Below, piece by piece: positions 53,761 to 63,189 of a stretch of 64,000 nt of DNA. How positions within the stretch are numbered: position 1 is the stretch's first letter; every line of letters begins with the position of its first letter. The notes under the pieces are model-generated. The model ran no database searches. It had not been told where the DNA came from and saw nothing but the letters and a program-made list of their open reading frames with translations. The translations under genes and the position numbers were made by a program. Source of the stretch: LGRD01 sp031382215. GTDB taxonomy: Bacteria > Pseudomonadota > Gammaproteobacteria > Burkholderiales > Burkholderiaceae_C. The stretch lies in contig JANMYQ010000262.1 in assembly GCA_031382215.1 (NCBI GenBank), positions 1 to 64,000 on the forward strand, in the 5' to 3' direction.

Positions 53761-53831
53761 GGCCAATCTCCCCAATGAATGTGCGGGCATCATAGTGGGG
53801 ACTCGGCGGCGCGCAAAGCGGCGCGGATGTG

Positions 53832-53851
53832 GCGCGGGTGTGCGCGGGTGT
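53832..53851. repeat. 10-bp direct repeat in the SPFH/ubiH divergent region
   Basis: GCGCGGGTGT occurs twice in tandem, with a diverged copy (GCGCGGATGT) just before. The 142-base divergent region also has a TAATAT (53864-53869) that could be a -10 for the rightward gene. Confidence 0.6.
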
Positions 53852-53902
53852 GGCTTACCGCACTAATATCGTCCGCATACCCGAGCTCCCACTTCAGCCC
53901 TA

Positions 53903-55111
53903 ATGAACACCTTGCAAAACCCGCTGTCGCTGGCCATCGTCGGCGCCGGCCCGGTCGGCCTGGCGCTGGCGCTGCTGGCCGCCAAGGCGCTGCCCGATGC
54001 GCGCATCACGCTGTTCGATGCGCGCCCGGAAGACAAGGATGTCTCGGGCGACCCGCGCACGCTCGCCCTGTCGCTGGGCAGCGTGCAGTTGCTGCAGCGT
54101 CTGGGCGCTTGGCGCGCTGACTTGGCGCAGCCGATCCTCGAAGTGCACGTGTCGCAACAGCCGCCCTCGGTCGGCGCGCTGCTGGGCGCGTGGCTGGGCG
54201 AACCCGAGGTGCGCATCCGCGCACTCGACGAGCGCGTGACTATGCTGGGTGCGGTGCTGAGCTACGGCCACATCGTCGCGCCCTTGCAGCAGGCTTGGGT
54301 GGCGGCCCGGCAGCGCGAGCCGCAGCGCCTGCTGAGCCGCTTCGGCGTGCCGGTGGCCGCGCTGAAGAACCTGGCCGGCGGCGTCGAAGTCGACGCCGGC
54401 ATTGCCGAAACCTTCGACTTGGCGGTGGTGGCCGAAGGCGGTGTGTTCGCGGACCAGGCGCGCAAGGCGGTGACACATGACTACCAGCAGACGGCCTGGG
54501 TCGGCCAGGTGACGTTCGAGACCGATGCGGCAATGCCCCGCGCGCCCGGCGTCGCGTTCGAGCGCTTCACGCGCCACGGCCCGGCCGCGCTGCTGCCGCT
54601 GAAGGACGGCCGCGCGGCGCTGGTGTGGTGCGTGTCGACCTTGGACGACCCGGTCCGCGAATTGAACGACACCCAGCGCGCGGCGGTGCTGGGCAGCATC
54701 TTCCACCCCGCTGTCGGCCGCATCGCGTCGGTGTCACCGCTGAAGCAGTTTGCGCTCGGGCTGAATGCCGAGCGCGCGCTGACCGACGGCCGCACCGTGC
54801 GCATCGGCAATGCCGCGCAGACCCTGCACCCGGTGGCCGGCCAGGGCCTGAACCTGGGCCTGCGCGACGCCTACGAACTGGTGCATTCGCTGGCCCGCAA
54901 CGCAGATGTGACGGCGGTACTGCGCAAGCTCGAATGGCAACGCGCCCCGGACCGCTGGGCCATGATCGCCGCCACCGACTTCCTGGCCCGCAGCTTCACC
55001 TGGAAGCTGCCCGGCGCTGGCGCCGCGCGCGGGCTCGGACTGGCCGCGCTGCAGGCGCTCGGGCCGGTCAAGTCGGCGCTGGCGCGGCAGATGATGTATG
55101 GGTCGCGTTGA
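53903..55111 (+). CDS. UbiH/UbiF/VisC family FAD-dependent hydroxylase (ubiquinone biosynthesis)
   Basis: 402 residues. FAD-binding LAIVGAGPVGLALALLA, mid-protein PAALLPLKDGRAALVWC, and IGNAAQTLHPVAGQGLNLGL are characteristic of aromatic-ring hydroxylases of ubiquinone synthesis, closest in style to UbiH. It acts at the inner membrane face with oxygen and NAD(P)H. The stop overlaps the start of the next small gene by 14 bases. Confidence 0.9.
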   Translation: MNTLQNPLSLAIVGAGPVGLALALLAAKALPDARITLFDARPEDKDVSGDPRTLALSLGSVQLLQRLGAWRADLAQPILEVHVSQQPPSVGALLGAWLGEPEVRIRALDERVTMLGAVLSYGHIVAPLQQAWVAARQREPQRLLSRFGVPVAALKNLAGGVEVDAGIAETFDLAVVAEGGVFADQARKAVTHDYQQTAWVGQVTFETDAAMPRAPGVAFERFTRHGPAALLPLKDGRAALVWCVSTLDDPVRELNDTQRAAVLGSIFHPAVGRIASVSPLKQFALGLNAERALTDGRTVRIGNAAQTLHPVAGQGLNLGLRDAYELVHSLARNADVTAVLRKLEWQRAPDRWAMIAATDFLARSFTWKLPGAGAARGLGLAALQALGPVKSALARQMMYGSR

Positions 55112-55520
55112 GCGTCGACGGGCCCTGGTGTTGCTGGCTGCGGGGTGGGGAGCCGTGGCATCCGCTCAAACCCCGGGGCCGCCCGGCACCTCGCATGCAA
55201 GCGCCGAACCCACCCCCGACCCGGCACGCTGGGTCACCGTCTGGGTCGACCTGGACCTGCCCGAGCTTGCCAGCCTGCCACGCGAACAGCGCGCCGAACG
55301 GGCAGCCCTGCGCGCGAACATCCTGGCGCAGCAGGATGCGGTGATGGCTCGCTTGCGCGAGCTGGGTGCGACCGAAGAGGCGCGCGTTCAACAGGTGCGC
55401 AATGCGTTGGCGGTGCGCCTGCCCGGTGCAGCAATCGAGACCGCGCGCCGCATCCCCGGCGTGCGCGGCGTGCGCACCGTTCGCCACATTCGCCGCGAGC
55501 CCCCTAGTTCCAGGAATTAG
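55098..55520 (+). CDS. Secreted stand-alone subtilase propeptide-like protein
   Basis: 140 residues with a signal peptide (ALVLLAAGWGAVASA-QT). Mature residues 66-130 align by eye with residues 124-184 of the subtilase encoded next: AERAALR with AHRAALR, QQD with QQD, ARVQQVRNALAVR with GRVQVAHNAVAVR, GVRGVRTVRH with GVLKVRPVIH. I count about 28 identities over 61 positions with one four-residue gap. That region of the protease is its propeptide. No protease domain is present here. It could act in trans as folding chaperone or inhibitor. It overlaps the ubiH-like gene and lies 111 bases upstream of the protease gene. Confidence 0.8.
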   Translation: MGRVERRRALVLLAAGWGAVASAQTPGPPGTSHASAEPTPDPARWVTVWVDLDLPELASLPREQRAERAALRANILAQQDAVMARLRELGATEEARVQQVRNALAVRLPGAAIETARRIPGVRGVRTVRHIRREPPSSRN

Positions 55521-55631
55521 GCGTAAGCCAGCTTGACGCTTCGTGAAGCGCCGGGGCAGCATGCTGCTCCGGCGAATGCGCTGGACTCATCCGCACGCGC
55601 GGCAACTACAACCTTCGGGGAACCCTTGCTC

Positions 55632-58600
55632 ATGAAGCGTCTTATCCGATATGCCCTTACCGGGGTCACATTTGCCGTGCTGGCGGCTTGCGGAGGGGGG
55701 TCTTCTGCGCCTTCCGACGCCAGCGACTCCATCGCTCCGCTGGCTTCGACCAGCAAGGCCAGTGTGGCAGACCGCCTCGCCGTGCCCGGTGGTGCTGTGC
55801 AATCGAGGCTCGATGCGCGCCTGGCGCGCGCCAAGGGACCGACGGACGTCTGGGTCTCGCTCAACGATGATTCTGTGGCGGCGTACCGCGCCAATCAGTT
55901 GGTGGCGCTGGGGCAGGACATGCAGGCCCGGCCACTGGCCAGCGACGGCAAAGCGCGCATCCTGAGCGCGACCGAGCAGGCACAGAAGGCGGCAGCAAAT
56001 GCCCACCGTGCCGCCCTGCGGGTGCAGCAAGACAACCTGATGAGCCAGCTCAGCGGCATGGGCGCCGAGGAACTGGGCCGCGTTCAGGTGGCCCACAACG
56101 CTGTGGCCGTGCGGGTCGACGCCTCGTCGCTCGATGCAATCTCCAAACTTTCCGGCGTGCTGAAGGTGCGCCCGGTGATCCACTACGCGCTCGACCTCAG
56201 CGAGACCGTGCCCTACATCGGCGGCAAGGCGGTGCAGGACAGCGGGCGCACCGGCGCCGGCGTCAGGGTTGCGGTGCTCGACTCGGGCATCGACTACACG
56301 CACAAGAACCTCGGCGGTGCGGGCTCTGCGGCGGCCTATGCGGCGGCCTATGGCGCCGGCAATGCCGACCCCAAGAACACCACGCTGGACGGTCTGTTCC
56401 CGACCGCCAAGGTGGTCGACGGATTTGATTTCGTCGGCGAAACCTGGGGCATCGCAGCCGGTGCAGAGTTCGGCACTCGCACCGAAGACCCGGACCCGAT
56501 CGACTTCGAAGGCCACGGCACCCACGTGGCCGACATCATTGCCGGCAACGACGGCGCTACCCACCGCGGCGTGGCGCCTGGCGCCAAGCTGGTGGCCATC
56601 AAGGTCTGCAGCGCGGTCTCGTCGTCGTGCAACGGCATCGCACTGGTGAAAGGCATGGACTTTGCCATCGACCCGAACGGCGATGGCGACCCCAGCGACG
56701 CCGTCGATGTGATCAACATGTCGCTCGGTTCGAGCTACGGCCAGATCGAAGACGACCTGCAGCTGGCGGCGACCAACGCCGTCAAGCTCGGTGTCGTGGT
56801 GGTGGTCTCGGCCGGCAACTCGGCCGACCGGCCCTACATCACCGGCTCGCCGTCCACCGGCGTGGGCGTGATCAGCGTGGCTCAGACGCAGGTGCCCAGC
56901 GCGAAGGCGATTGCGCTGACGGTCAATTCACCGGAAGCGATCAAGGGTGTCATCGCCAACACCGCCACGGTCGATTTCGGGCCGATCACCAGCGGCTTCT
57001 CGGGCAACGTGGTGCTGGCCAGTTCGACTGCCGGCGCCACCGACAACCTGGCCTGCACGGCACTGGCAGCCGGCTCGCTGGCGGGCAAGGTGGTTCTGAT
57101 CGACCGCGGCACCTGTGCCGTGAGCATCAAGGTGCACAACGCGGCCACGGCCGGTGCCGCCGGGGTGCTGGTGGCCAACAATGCCGGCGGCGACCCGCCG
57201 ACCTTCAGCTTCGGCGGCCCCGAGCCGTTCACGCCGGCCCAGACGCTGGTCATTACGCAAGCCGATGGCGTTCGCATCAAGGCCAACATCGCGGGCCCGG
57301 TCAACGTCAGCGTCGATCCGGCCGTGGCCTCACCTCTGGTGGGCAGCATGGTGGCCAGCTCGTCGCGCGGGCCGGCTTACAGCACGCAGCACATCAAGCC
57401 CGAGATCGGCGCCCCCGGCGCGTCACTTTCGGCTGAGGCTGGCACCGGCGACGGCCAGACCGTCTTTGGCGGCACGTCCGGCGCCGCGCCGATGGTGGCA
57501 GGCGCTGCGGCGTTGCTGGTCGAGGCCTTCCCGAACCGCTCGCCCGACCGCATCAAGGCCATGCTGATGAACAGCGCGGAGACAGAAGTCTTCACCAGCG
57601 GGACCGCCAATCCCAAGCAACTCGCACCGATCACGCGCATCGGCGCGGGTGAGGTGCGTGTGAACAAGGCGATCGCTCTGAACGCGCTGGCCTGGAACCA
57701 GGCACAGAAGTCGGCCTCGCTGTCCTTCGGTGCGCTGGAGGTCGATCGCGCGATCACCACCTTCGACCAGCGGCTGCGGGTCGAGAACCTGTCGGGCTCT
57801 TCCAAGACCTTCACGATCACCCCGAGCTTCCGCTACGCGGCCGACGAGGCCAGTGGTGCGGTCAAGCTGGTGTTGAACTCACAGGTCGTGGTGCCGGCCC
57901 ATGGCTACAAGGACGTGGATGTGCGCCTGCTGATCGACCCCGACAAACTGCCGAACTGGCCTGAATTCGGCCCCGACATCAGCGGCAACGGCGCCGTGTT
58001 CAACGGGCCGGAGTACGACGGCTACATCACGCTGACCGCCGGTGCAGACAAGCTGACGGTTCCCTGGCACGTGCTGCCCCGTCGCGCAGCCAACACCGAG
58101 GTGCAATGGCTGACCAAGCGTGGGGCCAATCTGTCGATCTACGTGAACAACGTGGGCCATGAAGACGGCATGTTCGACCTGTTCTCGCTGACCGGCACGA
58201 GCCCGAAGCTGCCGCGCAGCGAGTTGCCCAAGCCGGGCGACAACTTTGCAGTGATCGACCTGCGTGCGGTGGGTGTGCGGCATCTGCCGGCGGCGGTGTT
58301 CGGGGCCGACTACCTCGAGTTCGCAATCAACACCCACGGCCGCCGGTCGCACCCCAACTACCCAGCCGAGTTCGACATCTACATCGACACGAACGGCGAC
58401 GGCGTGGACGACTACATTGTCTTCAACTCGGAGAGTGGTGGTTTTGCGCTCACCGGCCAGAACGTGGTGTTCGTCGGCAAGCTCAATCCGGACGGCTCCC
58501 TGGCGGGCCCGGCGACCGCTTACTTCTTCGGCGACGCTGATCTGAACTCGGCCAACATGATCTTCACCGTGCCGATGTACGCCGGCTCTGCCGCGGTGTC

Positions 58601-58898
58601 GGTACCCGCGGGGGCCGTCCGCGTTGCGCCGGGTGCGACGATCAAGTTCTCTGTCTATGCGTTCGACAACTACTTCGTTGGCGCCGTGACCGATTCGATC
58701 GAGAACATGCTGTTCACACCGGGCGCGGCGCGCTTCAACCCGGTCGATGGGCCGTACGGTTTCGTCGGGTCGAAGAAGGGCGGCAAGCTCGCCATTTCGC
58801 AGGCGACGGTGCCAAACACCAAGTCCAGCGAGTCCGGATTGCTGATCCTGCACCGCCGCGAAGCAAAAGACGAGGCGTCGATTCTTCGCGCGAACTGA
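55632..58898 (+). CDS. Large lipoprotein S8 serine peptidase with PA domain
   Basis: 1088 residues. Lipobox VLAAC (Cys20), then a propeptide (about 70-190), catalytic Asp217 (VAVLDSGID), His295 (EGHGTHVA), a PA domain inserted around 450-570, and Ser616 (GGTSGAAPMVAG). A long C-terminal beta-rich region (about 680-1088) includes IYIDTNGDGVDDYIVF, a calcium-like DxNxDGxxD loop. It should be anchored at the outer membrane. The frame extends upstream to 55533, but MKRLIRYALTG is the clear lipoprotein start. A strong terminator follows. Confidence 0.93.
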   Translation: MKRLIRYALTGVTFAVLAACGGGSSAPSDASDSIAPLASTSKASVADRLAVPGGAVQSRLDARLARAKGPTDVWVSLNDDSVAAYRANQLVALGQDMQARPLASDGKARILSATEQAQKAAANAHRAALRVQQDNLMSQLSGMGAEELGRVQVAHNAVAVRVDASSLDAISKLSGVLKVRPVIHYALDLSETVPYIGGKAVQDSGRTGAGVRVAVLDSGIDYTHKNLGGAGSAAAYAAAYGAGNADPKNTTLDGLFPTAKVVDGFDFVGETWGIAAGAEFGTRTEDPDPIDFEGHGTHVADIIAGNDGATHRGVAPGAKLVAIKVCSAVSSSCNGIALVKGMDFAIDPNGDGDPSDAVDVINMSLGSSYGQIEDDLQLAATNAVKLGVVVVVSAGNSADRPYITGSPSTGVGVISVAQTQVPSAKAIALTVNSPEAIKGVIANTATVDFGPITSGFSGNVVLASSTAGATDNLACTALAAGSLAGKVVLIDRGTCAVSIKVHNAATAGAAGVLVANNAGGDPPTFSFGGPEPFTPAQTLVITQADGVRIKANIAGPVNVSVDPAVASPLVGSMVASSSRGPAYSTQHIKPEIGAPGASLSAEAGTGDGQTVFGGTSGAAPMVAGAAALLVEAFPNRSPDRIKAMLMNSAETEVFTSGTANPKQLAPITRIGAGEVRVNKAIALNALAWNQAQKSASLSFGALEVDRAITTFDQRLRVENLSGSSKTFTITPSFRYAADEASGAVKLVLNSQVVVPAHGYKDVDVRLLIDPDKLPNWPEFGPDISGNGAVFNGPEYDGYITLTAGADKLTVPWHVLPRRAANTEVQWLTKRGANLSIYVNNVGHEDGMFDLFSLTGTSPKLPRSELPKPGDNFAVIDLRAVGVRHLPAAVFGADYLEFAINTHGRRSHPNYPAEFDIYIDTNGDGVDDYIVFNSESGGFALTGQNVVFVGKLNPDGSLAGPATAYFFGDADLNSANMIFTVPMYAGSAAVSVPAGAVRVAPGATIKFSVYAFDNYFVGAVTDSIENMLFTPGAARFNPVDGPYGFVGSKKGGKLAISQATVPNTKSSESGLLILHRREAKDEASILRAN

Positions 58899-58953
58899 CA
58901 ACTCGAGCTGACGCGGGCGATGACGAGGGCACGAGCCCTCGCCAGACGTGCCA

Positions 58954-58977
58954 GGGGCCGCATCAGCGGCCCCTTTT
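58954..58977 (+). terminator. Rho-independent terminator of the lipoprotein subtilase gene
   Basis: GGGGCCGC-ATCA-GCGGCCCC followed by TTTT, 56 bases after the stop. The stem is a perfect eight base pairs. It also separates the convergent phosphoglucomutase gene. Confidence 0.9.
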
Positions 58978-59000
58978 CATTGGCACGGCGCCTCGATGCC

Positions 59001-60635
59001 TCAGGTGATCACCGTCGGCTGCGTGCGCCCGGTGCGCTGCACGATCCCGGCGAGCTGGTCGGCGATGGCGATCAGCCCGCCCAGCGCCACCTGCGTGTCG
59101 ATCGCGTGTTTGGCCGCATCGGGCTCGAAGCGCTCCAGGTAGACGCGCAAGGTCGCGCCTTCGGTGCCGGTGCCTGACAGGCGGAACACGATGCGCGAGC
59201 CGTCGGCAAAGCCGACGCGGATGCCTTGCGCGGTGCTGACCGAGCCGTCGATCGGGTCGGTGTAGGCAAAGTCGTCGGCGCTGGCGACGGTCGAATCGCC
59301 GAAGCGCTGGCCGACCAGCGTGGCCAGCGATGCGCGCAGGTGCACCATCAAGGCTTGCGCGGCGGCGCTGTCCACACCTTCGTAGTCGTGGCGCGAGTAG
59401 TAGTTGCGGCCGAAACGCTTCCAGTGATCGCGCACGATGGCTTCGACCGATTCGCCGCGCACGGCCAGGATGTTGAGCCAGAACAGCACCGCCCAGAGGC
59501 CGTCCTTCTCGCGCACGTGGTCCGAACCGGTGCCAGCGCTCTCTTCCCCGCACAGGGTCACCTTGCCGGCGTCGAGCAGGTTGCCGAAGAACTTCCAGCC
59601 GGTTGGCGTTTCGTAGCAGGCAATGCCCAGCGCCTCGGCGACGCGGTCCACCGCGCCGCTGGTGGGCATCGAACGCGCCACGCCCTTCAGGCCGCCTGCA
59701 TAGCCGGGCACGAGGTGTGCGTTGGCGGCCAGCACCGCCAGGCTGTCGCTCGGGGTCACGATGAAGCGGCGGCCGACGATCATGTTGCGGTCGCCGTCGC
59801 CGTCGCTGGCGGCGCCGAAGTCGGGTGCATCAGCGCTGAACATCGCAGCGATGAGCTCCTCGGCATAGGTCGGGTTCGGGTCCGGGTGACCCCCGCCGAA
59901 GTCGGGCAGCGGCACGCCGTTCATCACGCTCGCGGCGGGCGCGCCCAGGCGGCCGACCAGCACTGCTTTGGCGTAGGGACCATTCACCGCGTGCATCGCG
60001 TCGAAGCGCATCGAGAAGCCGGGCCGGGTCAGCAGCTGGCCGATGGCCTTGAAGTCGAACAGCGTGGCCAGCAGGTCGGCGTGGTCGACCACCGGGTCGA
60101 AGACCTCGACGGGCATGCCCGCCACCGTGGTCGCCCCCAGGCGGTCAAGTGCGATGTCGGGCGTGTCGACCGTGAGGTAGCGCGTGATGCTCTGCGTGTT
60201 GCGGTAGATCGCTTCGGTCACGCTCTCGGGCGCCGGGCCGCCGTTGCCGGTGTTGTATTTGATGCCGAAGTCGCCGTCGGGCCCGCCCGGGTTGTGGCTG
60301 GCCGACAGGATGATGCCGCCGAAGGCCGCCCGCTTGCGGATCACGCAGCTCGCTGCCGGCGTCGACAAGATGCCGCCCTGCCCCACCAGCACGCGGCCGA
60401 AGCCGTTGGCCGCGGCCATGCGCACGATGATCTGGATCGCGCGGTCGTTGTAATAGCGCCCGTCACCGCCCAGAACGAGGGTCTGGCCCTTGAAGCCATC
60501 GAGTGAATCGAAGATCGCCTGGACGAAGTTCTCAAGGTAGGCCGGCTGCTGGAACACCGGCACTTTCTTGCGCAGCCCCGAGGTGCCGGGTCGTTGGCCG
60601 GCGATGGCTTGGGTGGTGCGGGTCAACACGTCCAT
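59001..60635 (-). CDS. pgm: Phosphoglucomutase (alpha-D-glucose-specific)
   Basis: 544 residues, full length. Phosphoserine loop LSASHNPGGPDGDFG, metal loop SDGDGDRNM, sugar-binding CGEESAGTGSDH and phosphate-binding FRLSGTGTEGA are all present. It interconverts glucose 1- and 6-phosphate. The start MDVLTRTTQ is chosen from family fit. It follows the ROK gene by 68 bases on the same strand, so it may be expressed with the sugar transporter unit. Confidence 0.95.
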   Translation of the reverse strand: MDVLTRTTQAIAGQRPGTSGLRKKVPVFQQPAYLENFVQAIFDSLDGFKGQTLVLGGDGRYYNDRAIQIIVRMAAANGFGRVLVGQGGILSTPAASCVIRKRAAFGGIILSASHNPGGPDGDFGIKYNTGNGGPAPESVTEAIYRNTQSITRYLTVDTPDIALDRLGATTVAGMPVEVFDPVVDHADLLATLFDFKAIGQLLTRPGFSMRFDAMHAVNGPYAKAVLVGRLGAPAASVMNGVPLPDFGGGHPDPNPTYAEELIAAMFSADAPDFGAASDGDGDRNMIVGRRFIVTPSDSLAVLAANAHLVPGYAGGLKGVARSMPTSGAVDRVAEALGIACYETPTGWKFFGNLLDAGKVTLCGEESAGTGSDHVREKDGLWAVLFWLNILAVRGESVEAIVRDHWKRFGRNYYSRHDYEGVDSAAAQALMVHLRASLATLVGQRFGDSTVASADDFAYTDPIDGSVSTAQGIRVGFADGSRIVFRLSGTGTEGATLRVYLERFEPDAAKHAIDTQVALGGLIAIADQLAGIVQRTGRTQPTVIT

Positions 60636-60703
60636 GGGATCTCGCTTTCGGTGGGTGGGCGGTAGAGTTGGAACGACGGGCGAGCCAGTGACGGGCCACA
60701 GAC

Positions 60704-61936
60704 TCAGCTTGCCATCTTCAGGAACAGGTCTCGATCGGGCGCGAAGTTGGCGTACAGCGGCAACAGCGCGCCGCCGATCGCGCGCGCGTCGGAGCCTACC
60801 GTGCCGGCCAGCACGGCGGGGCGGGCCACGCCCTCCCAGCTGAAGCGGTCGAGCGCGGTCTCCACTTCGGCCAGCAAGGCACTCAGCATCGCGGGGCTGA
60901 ACAGGCCGTCGACGATCACGCCTTCCAGGTCGAGCAGGCAGGCGGCGCTGTTGACCGTCAGCGCCACCGCCGGGCCGGCTTCGCGCAGCCAGCCCAGCGT
61001 GTGCGTGCGCCACGGCTCGGCGAGCGCACGCTCGTCGGTCGCGGCGCTCTCGTCCAGGCCCTGCGCGCGATAGCGTGCCTCCAGGTTGAACAGCGACGCC
61101 AGGCTCAGCAACTGGGCCGGCGCCGCCACAGATCCGGCCGCGCCGGCCGGCGCCAGGCCGAGCGGGAACGAGCCCACCGCGCCGGCATTGCCGTTCAGGC
61201 CGCTGCGCAGGTGGCTGTCGAGCACCAGGCCGCCGCCGATGAAGGTGTCGACGAAGATGTACAGAAAGCTCTTGATGCTGCGCCCGCGGCCGGCCACCAG
61301 TTCGGCCACGCAGGCGGCGGCGGTGTCCTTGACGAACTCGACCGGCAGCTCGGTCATCTCCATCACGCGTTCGCGGATGTCGATGTCGGCCCACTTCGCG
61401 GCCTGCTCCGGCGCGATGCCCAATAAGGTCTGCCAGCCGCCCAGCGACAGTGGCGCCGCGATGCCCACGCCGTGCAGGCGCGTGCGCAGCTTGGGCGGCA
61501 AGGTCTGGCTCAGCAGCTTGAGGCGCGAGTGAATCTCGGCGAACAGCGTGTCGGCGTCGGGGAACACATAACCCAGCGAGAGGCGCTCGCGCACCTGGCC
61601 GCAAAAGTCGACCAGCAGCATGTCCATGCTGCGCCGGCCGATCTTGATGCCGATGGAAAACGCGCCGTCCGGGTTCAGTGCCATCGGCACCGACGGCTGG
61701 CCCACCTTGCCGCGCACCGGCGCGAGCTTGCGCACCAGGCCCTCGGCCTCCAGCCGCACGATGATGGTCTGCACCGTCTGCGCCGTCAGGTGCGTGAGCC
61801 GGGCGATGTCGGCCTTGGCCACGCTGCCGTTCAGCCGCACCGCCTGCAGCACCACGCGCTCGTTGAACTGCGCCATGCCCACGTGGTTGGAGCCGCGCGG
61901 GCGCAACCGCGATTCGGTTGCGGCGGCCACCCTCAT
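60704..61936 (-). CDS. ROK family transcriptional regulator
   Basis: About 410 residues. An N-terminal helix-turn-helix (SVAKADIARLTHLTAQTVQT) is followed by a ROK fold (YIFVDTFIGGGLVLDSHLRS, LNGNAGAVGSFPLG). The ATP-site DxGGT motif reads IGIKIG and no CxCGxxGC zinc motif is seen, so it is a regulator, not a kinase. The start overlaps the stop of the FucU-like gene (ATGA). It probably senses the sugar carried by the adjacent ABC transporter. Confidence 0.88.
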   Translation of the reverse strand: MRVAAATESRLRPRGSNHVGMAQFNERVVLQAVRLNGSVAKADIARLTHLTAQTVQTIIVRLEAEGLVRKLAPVRGKVGQPSVPMALNPDGAFSIGIKIGRRSMDMLLVDFCGQVRERLSLGYVFPDADTLFAEIHSRLKLLSQTLPPKLRTRLHGVGIAAPLSLGGWQTLLGIAPEQAAKWADIDIRERVMEMTELPVEFVKDTAAACVAELVAGRGRSIKSFLYIFVDTFIGGGLVLDSHLRSGLNGNAGAVGSFPLGLAPAGAAGSVAAPAQLLSLASLFNLEARYRAQGLDESAATDERALAEPWRTHTLGWLREAGPAVALTVNSAACLLDLEGVIVDGLFSPAMLSALLAEVETALDRFSWEGVARPAVLAGTVGSDARAIGGALLPLYANFAPDRDLFLKMAS

Positions 61937-62388
61937 ACCCGCAACTCTTCGGCGATCACACCCTTCTTGAAGATGAAGTTGGCGTACGCCTGCATCTCGC
62001 CGGTCTGCACGATGGCATAGGCGCGGCGGGCCCGGTCGTAAAACGCGAAGCGCTCCATCGGCTCGCATTGCGCCGGCCTGGCCACGCCGTCCTGCTCCAT
62101 CCGGCTCACCACGCTGCGCTGCAGCTCGGACAGGTAACCCTCGGCCGTGTCGCCCACCTTCATGTAGGCCACGGGTTGGGCCACGTAGCTGTCGAGCGGA
62201 AAGACCGACAGCACCGCCCGGCAGGTGGCCTGCATGCCCGCCCCGGCCAGGCGCAGCACCGGCCGCGTGCTGCTGAGCGACTCGGCAGTGAAGTTGGCGT
62301 CGGCCAGCACGATCTCGTCGCCATGGCCCATCTCGCACAGCAGTTTCAGCAGGTCCGGTGTCAACAGCGGATCGATGCCCTTCAGCAT
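61933..62388 (-). CDS. RbsD/FucU family sugar mutarotase-like protein
   Basis: 151 residues. MLKGIDPLLTPDLLKLLCEM, MGHGDEIVLADANF and the C-terminal YANFIFKKGVI are family hallmarks, with the conserved histidine in MGHGD. It would interconvert sugar anomers after import. GAGGAA precedes the ATG. It lies between the transporter ATPase and the regulator. Confidence 0.9.
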   Translation of the reverse strand: MLKGIDPLLTPDLLKLLCEMGHGDEIVLADANFTAESLSSTRPVLRLAGAGMQATCRAVLSVFPLDSYVAQPVAYMKVGDTAEGYLSELQRSVVSRMEQDGVARPAQCEPMERFAFYDRARRAYAIVQTGEMQAYANFIFKKGVIAEELRV

Positions 62389-62399
62389 GGGATTCCTCT

Positions 62400-63188
62400 T
62401 CAGGCCAGCGCTTCGGCCGGCAGGTCTTCGGGGCGCAACGCGCCGGTCATCACCGCGACGGTGTCGCTCATGCTGATTTTCTTCGGATTCAGCACGGCAC
62501 CGCGTTTGCCAAGCCGTGCCACGTGGATGCGGTCGGCAATCTCGAACACGTGCGGCATGTTGTGAGAGATCAACACCACCGGCAGGCCCTTGTCCCGCAC
62601 GCGCCGGATCAGCTCCAGCACCATGTTGCCCTCCTTCACGCCGAGCGCGGCGGTCGGCTCGTCGAGGATCACCACGTGCTCGGCGAACGCCGCCGCCCGT
62701 GCCACTGCAACACATTGACGCTGCCCGCCCGAGAGCGTCTCGACCGCCTGCGTCATCGAGCGGATGCCGACCTTCAGGTCGTTCATGCGCGCGATGCTCT
62801 GCTCGAGCATCTTCTTCTTGTCGAGCATGCGCAGCACGTTGCCGAGGAAGCCCTGGCGGCGGATTTCGCGGCCGAGGAACAGGTTCTCGGCGATCGTCAT
62901 CGCCGGCGCGACCGCCAGGTCCTGGTAGACGGTCTCGATGCCAACCCTGCGGGCGTCGATCGGCCCCTTGAAGTGGATCACCTGGCCGTCGAGCTTGATC
63001 TCGCCTTCGTCGGGGATCGTGGCACCCGACAGGCACTTGATCAGCGACGATTTGCCGGCGCCGTTGTCGCCGATCACGGCCAGGATTTCGCCGGCGCGCA
63101 ATTCGAAGTCGGCACCGTCCAGTGCGGTGACCTGGCCGTAACGCTTCACCAGGCCCTTGGCCTGCATCACGATTTGATGAGCAGCCAT
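62400..63188 (-). CDS. Sugar ABC transporter ATP-binding protein, single domain (FrcA-like)
   Basis: 262 residues. Walker A IGDNGAGKSS, signature LSGGQRQCVAVARA, Walker B VVILDEPTAALG. It resembles the N-terminal half of RbsA or XylG but has only one ATPase domain, as FrcA of fructose importers does. It overlaps nothing; the permease gene is two bases upstream. Confidence 0.88.
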   Translation of the reverse strand: MAAHQIVMQAKGLVKRYGQVTALDGADFELRAGEILAVIGDNGAGKSSLIKCLSGATIPDEGEIKLDGQVIHFKGPIDARRVGIETVYQDLAVAPAMTIAENLFLGREIRRQGFLGNVLRMLDKKKMLEQSIARMNDLKVGIRSMTQAVETLSGGQRQCVAVARAAAFAEHVVILDEPTAALGVKEGNMVLELIRRVRDKGLPVVLISHNMPHVFEIADRIHVARLGKRGAVLNPKKISMSDTVAVMTGALRPEDLPAEALA

Positions 63189-63189
63189 T

